This document shows positions 56,433 through 64,000 of a stretch of 64,000 bases of DNA, one piece after another. The notes beneath the pieces were generated by a model that did not search any database, had not been told where the DNA came from, and saw nothing but the letters and a program-made list of their open reading frames with translations. Source of the DNA: Malus domestica (Eukaryota > Streptophyta > Magnoliopsida > Rosales > Rosaceae); the NCBI RefSeq assembly GCF_042453785.1, contig NC_091673.1:4099501-4163500 (forward strand). The letters are read 5' to 3'. The position numbers and the translations under genes were made by a program. How positions within the stretch are numbered: position 1 is the stretch's first letter; the number at the start of each line of letters is the position of its first letter.

Positions 56433-58154
56433 ATGGGATTCAAAAGGCCCTTTGATGATGTCGAGTTCCAGGAGCTTCCTTATAAGCACTCAAGACAACA
56501 TGAATTCGGTGATAGGTGCTCACCATTCTTTGATGCTGTTTCTTGTTATGGTGCTCCCCGAAAAACATATGTTTCAGGTAATGTTGTTTTGGCGTTACAT
56601 TACTTTCATGTTCCTTTTGTAGCTAATATAGCCTGCTTTTTAACTTACTGAACATGGTTGCTTTGACTGATTCATGTTGAAGTCTAATTTTATTTTTATT
56701 TTTTTCATAAAACAGGTGAGAATGGGAGTGGTGATTGTAAGTCCCAGTGGCTTGAGGTTCTTGAAAAATATACTGTTGCTGAAGATTCAACAGCTGCCAA
56801 CAAGGGTTGTGTTCCCTTCTCATTGGTTACCAGGAGTTATGGTGAAGAAGATGTGCGTTCTGGACCAGATGCTTATTCACCTTCTGCTGAGGATTTCAAA
56901 TTTGACTTCCCAAGGAGAACATGTGTTCCTTTCAAGGATGCTTATTCTTCTTTGTTTGACCTCTCTCCAAGGAAACAAGTTCCGGTTGGACCAGATCATC
57001 AGGCCAGGATACCTTTATGGAGTGGACGCATGAAATCGACGGATCAGAAAGATGAGATTTATAACAACAACATTTCCTTGCAATCTTTGGAATCAGAAAA
57101 GACTGTGAACAATGATAGTGAGGAAAAGCTTTTAGGGACTTGTGTCATTCCAATGCCTGAGTCAAACCTCTCAGCACTTGAGTGTGATAAGGTTGGATTT
57201 GGTCGAACAGATTGTAGCTGCCTGGACGCAGGTACAGTCAGGTGTGTGCGACAGCATGTCATGGAAGCACGGGAAGAACTTAGAAGAACTCTTGGAAATG
57301 AAAAGTTTGTCAAGTTGGGGTTTTGTGAGAAGGGGGAGGAAGTGGCACGAAGATGGAGTGAAGAAGAAGAGCAGGCCTATCTTGAGGTTGTTTACTCTAA
57401 TCCTGCATCATTGGGGAGGAAGTTTTGGAAGCAGTTGTCTGCAGTGTTCCCTTCTCGTAGTAAAAGGGAACTGGTCAGCTATTATTTTAATGTGTTTATG
57501 CTTCGCAGGCGGGGCACTCAGAACAGATCTAGTATACTAGAAATAGATAGTGATGATGATGAGTGGCATGGAAACAATGGAGATTCCAATGACGCACCAG
57601 ATGCTGAAGATGATGAAGACTCCGTTATTGAGTCTCCTTATTATCAAGATGATCGTGTGGGCAATGAAGAAGATTACTCTGAAGAAGATGATAGTAGTGA
57701 TGGTGGCGACAGTGATGGTGATGTGGGGCATGTTGAAGGAGATTCTAGCAAAGCGGATGGCAGGATAGATCATGTATCGCAATCATACATGCTGAAGTCA
57801 GTTAAAGAAGGAAAGTTTGATACACTTGGGGATTGGGAAAAGAATTCAGGGTGTACTGGAGACGAATTTGATTTCCAAGATGACTCATGTGTATCTTTCG
57901 AATTTCAGTCCAATATCCATGATTCTCGCAGCAAATGCTTGGATACCCAGCCTGATGCATCCAGTGATGCAGCTGGTCATGCATATTTATTGGAGCCTTG
58001 CAACGCTAAAGTTTGGGATGGAAGGTTCGGGGTGGACACCATGAAAGGCGATGATCTACTGCCAACGTGGAGTATGATTGAAGACATATTTGATCAAGGA
58101 ATGGCGGCGGATTACAAGATGACGGATGAGCGCAAGGCACCAGCCGGTGGCTAG
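56433..58154 (+). CDS. ELM2/SANT (MYB-like) nuclear protein
   Basis: Exons 56433-56577 and 56716-58154; 527 residues. It starts MGFKRPFDDVEFQELPYKHS, a typical beginning of plant ELM2-type proteins; further start codons at 56823 are internal. A region around residues 95-115 (VPVGPDHQARIPLWSG) is the ELM2-like part, in which plant proteins bear 'VGPxxQAxIPxW'. A SANT/MYB-like helix block (about residues 260-316) runs RRWSEEEEQAYLEVVYSNPA to RELVSYYFNVFMLRRR. A long Asp/Glu/Ser-rich acidic stretch follows, then a C-terminal block with LLPTWSMIEDIFDQ. ELM2-SANT proteins usually act in histone deacetylase complexes; that role is inferred from the family. The Arabidopsis neighbour of UGD1, At1g26580, is the likely counterpart (from memory). 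Confidence 0.85.
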
Positions 58155-59324
58155 GTGGCTTACGAAATAATTCTTTTAACCCCAATTAGTTGCTAATAAA
58201 AAATATGAAAAGAAATGTTGAGTGGTTAAACTCGTCATCAAATACATTGTCTTTTTGTTTGTTCTCTTATTCTTCTTCTTTTTCTTCTCCTCTTCATCAT
58301 CATCGTACAAAAGAAGTCGACCTTTCCCCTCGTCTTATTCGAAATTCCCAACTTTCTAAGCAAATTTCCCAACTCTGCATCAAACACCTGGCTTTGTGAT
58401 TAGATGGGAAACGGAGTTGGATTCTCTTCCTTCTTTCTTCTTTCTCCAATCGCAATTATATAGAAAGACAAAATAAAAAATGTGATGGGAGAGGAGAAGG
58501 AAAAGAGAGTAGGACGGAAGAAAATCATACTCCGATGAAAAACCCCCACCATCAGGTGATGATTTTGGGCCCTTGGACGGGATCTGACGGCCACAAAAAT
58601 TCGGCACAAATGCCGACCTGCACCGAAGAAAGACCGCAGCTCCATTACCTCTTTATTTATAGTCCCACAGCAGGCACCCTCATGAGAATTTTTATCAATA
58701 CTTCCCCTTTTTGGATGTCTCGGAACAATGATATTCACACTTTCATTTTAATGATAATTCTCTCATATTATGTATTTTTGTGCAAAAAATATAAAATCAC
58801 AGAAAATTCATAAAAAGTCATACTTTTAAAAAGGTCTTGTTGGCATCTCGACAAACATGAATCGAGAGATAATAGAAAATGGGAACAAGATCTCCTCCGA
58901 ATCCAAATAAACTGAGCCTAAGAATCAAAGGATCTGACCGTTGAAATTTGATCTAACGGCTACAATTATTATAATTTTTAAAGGGCTCTTTGTTTGTAGT
59001 TGTTAGATCAAATTTTAAATGATGAATTCTTTACTCAGAATGCTCAATTTATTTGGGTCCAGAGAAAATCCGGTTCCTAGAAAATGTATTTGTTGCGGCA
59101 GCCGACTAAGCACTCTGCTCAGAATATATAATGAGGGAGGACTGACATGCACACTGCAATTGCGACTCATATCTTCAAAGTCAATGCTTTCAAATATGGG
59201 TTGTTGAATTCTTTAACTTTTTTGTGTTGGCCAGGTGGTACTCTTCAGCTGGATTGGCAAATTTTGGTCAACCACTAGATAATTTATCAAACAACTATAA
59301 AATTTAGAACTTATATTTACGTTA

Positions 59325-59870
59325 GGGTGAATTGTCAATTTAGTCCATGAATTATCATTTCAGTGAAAATTAGATCCTAAAATATGTTTTTTAGAAAAAT
59401 TGGTCCTTGAATTATAAAAATCCGCCAATTACATCTCTAATATTATATTCGAAGCTAATATATTCAATTTTCTGTCAATTTAAGTTACGTTACTTGCATA
59501 TGATACACATTAGAGGGTAGATTGGTAGTTTTCCATAAAGAAATAGTGTATGGAGTTAACTTTGGAGGGTAAATTGGTAGTTTTACATAAGAAATCGTTT
59601 AAGTTAACTTTGGAGGGTAAATTAGATGTTAGATTCGTAACCTATATGAAATGTGAAGGGCTTATAAGCGAGAAAATGACGGTATTACACTCTAAAGTGT
59701 GTCAAATGACTTAAGTTGAAGAAAAACTGGATAAAATAGCTTTGAATATAATAGTATGGATGAAATTAGCAATTTTTAATGAATTTAAAGACTTATTTTA
59801 CCGAAAAATAAATTTATGGACCTAATTTTCACTGATGTAATAGTTTAGGGACTAAATCGGCATTTCACCC
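59325..59870. mobile_element. Mutator-like MITE
   Basis: 546 bp, with ends GGGTGAATTGTCAATTTAGT and, on the other strand, GGGTGAAATGCCGATTTAGT. The inverted ends extend ~55 bp and share CAGTGAAAATTAG. A 9-bp target duplication is present with one mismatch: TTTACGTTA on the left, TTTAGGTTA on the right. Confidence 0.75.
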
Positions 59871-60261
59871 TTTAGGTTAAGCTGCCAAACGCAGGTCGGA
59901 GTTAAATTAATTGATTAAAACAGTGTCTGTCTATTAAAATTTTGATTTATGTTAATAGACACAAATAAAATAAATTAGGAGATGCAATCGAGCAGATAAG
60001 TTTGTTTTTCGTCTTTTATTTTCTCTTTGGCCAATAGTATTTGTTATCCAAACTCATAAAAGTTTTAAACAAAAAATAAGACCCACAAAAGAATAATGCA
60101 TGATATGGAAGATGCCAAGCAGGAAATTTAAAAAAAAATAAACATCTGAAATGGATATATCACAATCAGATCCCTACAAGATGGGTGATTGACTTAATCA
60201 AGGGAACTGGTAATTACTAAGCAAATATGCCTTTCTATGAATTGAATAGTGTGGAATTTAG

Positions 60262-60490
60262 TATGTGTTTAGAAGTGTTTTTAAAATGATTAAAAATGTT
60301 TTTGTTGAAAATGTTTTAAAAATTAATCTTTAGTAAAAATCAAATGGGTTTTGGAAAGACAGTTAAAGTGTTTCGTGTAAGAAATACATATTTGGTGCTT
60401 CTTCTAAAAAACACTTAAAAGTGATTTTGAAACTCAAAATCAATTTTCCTAAAAACTCTTTTAGTCATTTTAAAAGCACTTCTAAACGGC
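60262..60490. mobile_element. Palindromic MITE (AGTGCTTTTAAAAT family)
   Basis: Left arm GTTTAGAAGTGTTTTTAAAA, right arm TTTTAAAAGCACTTCTAAAC. Related to the copies at 21480 and 37622. Confidence 0.65.
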
Positions 60491-61016
60491 AATTTGTTTT
60501 GGTGTTTGAAGAATTGGGAACAACATGTGTCATCTTAGTCAGCATCCAACTTCAAGATTAGTTTGATGATTTCAATCTCAACCGTTGGATCAAGTATAAA
60601 ACTTGAATTACACGGTGAAAAAGTTGTTAAATTCAAGTATGAAAATGTGGACTAACAACAAAGAAACAAGGTATATGAAAGTGTGGATAAGACTACAAAA
60701 CACCAGTCATATACTACTATAGTGGGAAAGGGATTGAAAACAAAGAAAATTCATCAAATGTTGACACGCCCCTCACCTATGCAAATACATTTCCTTTTCG
60801 GATTGTGCTGGACGCAATCACTCATACCGGCTCGTATGGGCTCGCACTTGCACCAATGGCTGAGCATCACCTGTGCGTGAGTAGAAGACTGTCTCGAGCA
60901 CTCCTCCGACTATATGACTAGACTACAGGAAGCTTATAAAACAATAAAGATCCGACCTTTGGATTGTGCTTCTCTACAATTACAAGCAAAGACAAGGTTA
61001 AGGCATAGTTTGGACT

Positions 61017-61237
61017 AGGAGGATCCTCGTCGGATTCTTTTTGTGAGGATCTTGAGAATCCTCTAATCATATTCATTTATTGTATATCGTGCGACTAATT
61101 TTTATCAAATTCTGTTTATATTTAATTTTAAATAAAAAAATTTACAATAATTATCCTCCACCCTAATTTCGACGATGATGTTTCAGTTTTATTTTAGACT
61201 AACTAGTAGTATTACTCCTCAAACCTTGGGATCCTCA
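61017..61237. mobile_element. GGATCC-ended MITE, third copy
   Basis: It begins AGGAGGATCCTCGTCGGATT and contains TATATCGTGCGACTAATTTT and TTTAAATAAAAAAAT, as in the family. The right end near GGGATCCTC is less certain because other sequence intervenes. Confidence 0.4.
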
Positions 61238-61879
61238 AAACACACCCATCAATCCTGGCCGTCCAATTGAACAGCGAATACGTCTCACTTGACTACACGT
61301 GCTGCCAATCTTCTACTCCCGTTTTATCTTTTGCTTCCATGCATGGAATTCTCCTCCGACTATAACACAAGTTAGAGAGAGAGAGTTTGGAGAGAGAAAG
61401 TGAGAGAGAAGAATCTCTGAATCAGTCATGGCTTAGCTTTTTGATTGTTTTTTACAGGCCTCTTCATCGCCATCATTAGCGTGAAGAAACCCATTTCTTC
61501 AAAATTTAATCTTTTCGATTTAATCCTAATTTTTGTTTTCAACATTGAAGAAAGGGATTGTGGGTTATACTTTGAAATGGAATTTAAAGGGTTACTTTTT
61601 GTTGGGTCGGATCTCGTACTTCACAAAACCGTCACATCTCAGCACTTCGATTCTCCCATCTGTTCATCATCTGCAATAAAGCTACAAACTTTGTGATCTG
61701 TGTCTTCAGTTGCTCGCTCGATCTGAGAGAGATTGTGCCTCTGTTTCTATCTGCTATTTGGGTATTTTTTTGCTGGAATCAGGGAACCGAATAATGCTGC
61801 ATTCTAGCTACTTTGTTCGAGGTAAGTTTTGCTGATTTTACTTTGTTACTGCTGCCCATCTTTTGGTTTGAACTATTGA

Positions 61880-63583
61880 ATGATGAAAAAAAATCCAACC
61901 ATGGAAGAAGAAGATCAGAACGATCAGAACCAGAAAAAGAAATTTGTCTGCAGGTTTTGCAGCAAAAGATTCCGTTGTGGGAAGTCATTGGGTGGTCACA
62001 TAAGAACCCATCTGAAGATTCTGAACAAAAAACCAGTTATTGAAAAAGAAGAAGAGGAAGAAGACGATGAAATTATAGCCAAAGCTGCTGCTAGGATTGT
62101 AAAGTTTTCACCTTTTGATGGTGGGAATTCTGGGTACTCTCTCAGAGAAAATCCCAAGAAAACATGGAGGTTTTCGGATGCGGGCCCTACTTTCCAATTG
62201 CAGCAGGAGAAAGTGTGCAAAGAATGCGGCAAAGGGTTTCAGTCACTGAAAGCTCTGTGTGGTCACATGGCTTGTCACTCGGAGAAGGAGAAGCTGATGA
62301 ACAAGTTTGAAGAAATCTCAGAGTTCAGTGAGAAACAGAAGCTGCTTGATGTAATGGACAGTCAGTCGGATACTGAGACATCGGCTCCTCCGAGGCAGAG
62401 AAGGATTTCCAAAAGATTGAAGCAGCAGAATCTGGATGTTTACTCTTCTGTGGCAAATGGTGGTTCTTCGTCTGGTGGTTCCGGAATTGAGCAAGAACAG
62501 CAAGAGGTTGCTCTTAGTTTGATGATGCTATCACGCGATTCGGGTGGTAAAGGGGGTTTGAATTCGTTTGCTGAATCTTCAGACAACAACTCTGTGATTT
62601 TGGAGGCCAAATCTTCGTCTATCGATATGAGGATTAATACTAAGGAAGGTCTGAACTGTGCCTATAAAGTGAGTGATGTTATGGGGATGAAGAGAGTTAG
62701 AGAGAAAAAGTTGAAGTCCGAGGAGATTGAGGTTTCTGACAATTCTGATTCTGGGTATTTTAGACATGAGCAACCTAAGAAAGTTGATTCGGATGTTTCG
62801 GTTGATGGGTTTTTTAGGAATGGTGAATTTCACAAGGGTAGAGCAGAATTTGGATCCAGAATTGAGGGATATGAGTCCTATGATGTGAAATTAAGGAAGG
62901 GTTTTCGTGTCGAATCTGAATTAGGGAAGGATGTGTCAAATGCAGAAGCTCGTAGTCCTGATCAAGTGCATAGAGATAGAGGGACTTTGAAGTATGCACT
63001 GAGAAAGACAACCAAGAATACAACTTTTCACAGACCAATTGTCGATGATTCGTCCAATGTCGAACCCTGCAGAAATGCGCGAAAGAGCGGAAAATACGAG
63101 TGCTTGACATGTAACAAAACGTTCCATTCTCATAGGGCTCTTGGGGGGCACAGAGCAAGTCACACCAAGACCAATGCCTACTCTGAGTCCATTTATGAGA
63201 GTGGGGAAAACAGCGTAGACACTGATCCCTCCCCAGTTCTGACACCCGAAAGCAGCAAGCTTGCTGATCAGCATTGCAGTGGGAAAAAACCAATGAATGA
63301 TCAGGACTTCAGTGGCAGTGCAAAGAGAAGTTCAGAGACCAAGAAAAGCAAGGGGCATGAGTGTCCATTCTGCTTCAAGGTTTTCAAGTCAGGCCAAGCT
63401 TTGGGAGGTCACAAAAGGTCACATTTTGTTGGAGGATGTGAAGTCAAAACTGTGGTACTTGGGCAACAAGAACCCGATCAACCCCCTCCTCATGAGGCTG
63501 AAATCACAGCACGATTTGATCTCAATCTTCCAGCTCCAATGGAGGATGAAGCAAATGACCATTTTGGGTACATGGCATGGTAG
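61880..63583 (+). CDS. C2H2 zinc-finger repressor with four fingers and an EAR motif
   Basis: Single-exon frame of 567 residues. The start is ambiguous: tandem ATGs at 61880 and 61883, or MEEEDQNDQN at 61901; all share the same protein. Four plant-type fingers are present. The first, CRFCSKRFRCGKSLGGHIRT, lies at about residues 24-45. The second, CKECGKGFQSLKALCGHMAC, is at ~113-134. The third, CLTCNKTFHSHRALGGHRAS, is at ~408-429. The fourth, CPFCFKVFKSGQALGGHKRS, is at ~495-516. Only the fourth keeps the classic QALGGH; the second has Cys in place of the first Gly (KALCGH), which may weaken DNA contact. FDLNLPAP near residue 547 is an EAR motif (LxLxL type) that recruits TOPLESS co-repressors. 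It therefore probably represses transcription in the nucleus; target genes are unknown. The family relatives At1g26590/At1g26610 lie next to UGD1 in Arabidopsis (from memory). Confidence 0.9.
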   Translation: MMKKNPTMEEEDQNDQNQKKKFVCRFCSKRFRCGKSLGGHIRTHLKILNKKPVIEKEEEEEDDEIIAKAAARIVKFSPFDGGNSGYSLRENPKKTWRFSDAGPTFQLQQEKVCKECGKGFQSLKALCGHMACHSEKEKLMNKFEEISEFSEKQKLLDVMDSQSDTETSAPPRQRRISKRLKQQNLDVYSSVANGGSSSGGSGIEQEQQEVALSLMMLSRDSGGKGGLNSFAESSDNNSVILEAKSSSIDMRINTKEGLNCAYKVSDVMGMKRVREKKLKSEEIEVSDNSDSGYFRHEQPKKVDSDVSVDGFFRNGEFHKGRAEFGSRIEGYESYDVKLRKGFRVESELGKDVSNAEARSPDQVHRDRGTLKYALRKTTKNTTFHRPIVDDSSNVEPCRNARKSGKYECLTCNKTFHSHRALGGHRASHTKTNAYSESIYESGENSVDTDPSPVLTPESSKLADQHCSGKKPMNDQDFSGSAKRSSETKKSKGHECPFCFKVFKSGQALGGHKRSHFVGGCEVKTVVLGQQEPDQPPPHEAEITARFDLNLPAPMEDEANDHFGYMAW

Positions 63584-64000
63584 ATTGGAAGACAGGGTTT
63601 TTCAAGTATGGACCGAAACACAGTATGCAACAGAATCCTTGAACGTTGAATCCTTAACTGCACTTCCAGCCGTTCATTCACCTAGTTGATTTTAGAATTT
63701 TCGTGGAAGGAAGAAGCATCAAAAGCATGAAACTTTTTAGGTGGGTCTCTTTATCTGTTACTGTAGTGACGCAAATGAAGGCAAAGTACAGGCAATGTGC
63801 TGAATTTTTTGTTTCTCTTTGGGTCCCATCAGTTCAAAGGAATGCCTTGCAGAGGTAATGGTTGCATTTTTAGTTTCAGACTTGGAAGAATTAAGTAATT
63901 CTTGCAAATTTTCCATCTTTTAGTTTTTGGCTTGTTCTGATTTCATCATCCTTCTCATTTGTAGTGCACTGTTTTGGAATTTTAAATTATTATATATTCT
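63584..64000 (+). other. 3' UTR and downstream of the C2H2 gene
   Basis: T-rich sequence after the stop, with no further frame of interest. The end of the transcript is probably within it, but I see no clear single polyadenylation signal. Confidence 0.5.

Larger units (their letters stand above)
58155..61879. other. Spacer between the ELM2/SANT gene and the C2H2 gene
   Basis: The 3' UTR is followed by AT-rich sequence, a Mutator-like MITE (59325-59870), a palindromic MITE (60262-60490) and a GGATCC-ended MITE (61017-61237). From ~61360 comes the C2H2 leader with a GA-rich tract (61374-61411). Short open frames here (for example 58535-58813, 60683-60880) match nothing I know. Confidence 0.6.

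Overview
This window is plant nuclear DNA. The genes have many small introns with GT-AG borders, the spacers are AT-rich, and MITEs, SINEs, LINE pieces and LTR relics are scattered through it. A ~155-bp repeat with ends like GGGAACTTTAACGAAAA occurs at five places. I associate that repeat with apple/pear genomes from memory, so Rosaceae (Maleae) is an inference and not something I could search.

Layout from left to right. The 3' exons of an EAF7/MRGBP-like chromatin subunit (+) face a 14-3-3 gene of the GRF12 (iota) type (-). Next come a QUASIMODO2-LIKE (PMT4/PMT5) pectin methyltransferase (-), a transposon-rich spacer with one DNA transposon nested inside another, a broken KTI12/DRL1 pseudogene (-), a short NAC-domain gene (+), and a CobW/ZNG1-like GTPase gene (-) that has lost its last exon and two motifs. 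Then comes a head-to-tail segmental duplication: unit 1 is about 20459-36582 (16.1 kb) and unit 2 about 36578-49926 (13.3 kb). Each unit carries one complete BGLU40-like GH1 beta-glucosidase gene, a transposon that captured part of a DUF632 gene, and a remnant of a third beta-glucosidase last exon. After the duplication lie an intronless-CDS UDP-glucose 6-dehydrogenase (UGD), a ~970-bp palindromic element, an ELM2/SANT-type nuclear protein and a four-finger C2H2 repressor.

The gene order EAF7-like, GRF12, CobW, BGLU40, UGD1, ELM2-like, C2H2 matches, from memory, Arabidopsis chromosome 1 around At1g26470-At1g26590. This looks like conserved microsynteny, interrupted here by QUL, the KTI12 pseudogene and NAC. 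No operon-like or dedicated new system is visible. UGD and QUL both act in supply or assembly of cell-wall pectin, but their closeness is probably chance.

The most informative signals concern genome dynamics. (1) The tandem duplication has a 5-bp microhomology (TGTTG) at its junction. (2) A ~1.2-kb stretch is identical between the two beta-glucosidase genes, introns included, while both flanks differ by about 3-4%, which suggests recent gene conversion. (3) Several transposon insertions are present in only one unit, with the other unit preserving the empty site and showing the target-site duplication directly. Exon borders below were worked out by hand from frame, splice signals and remembered homologues.
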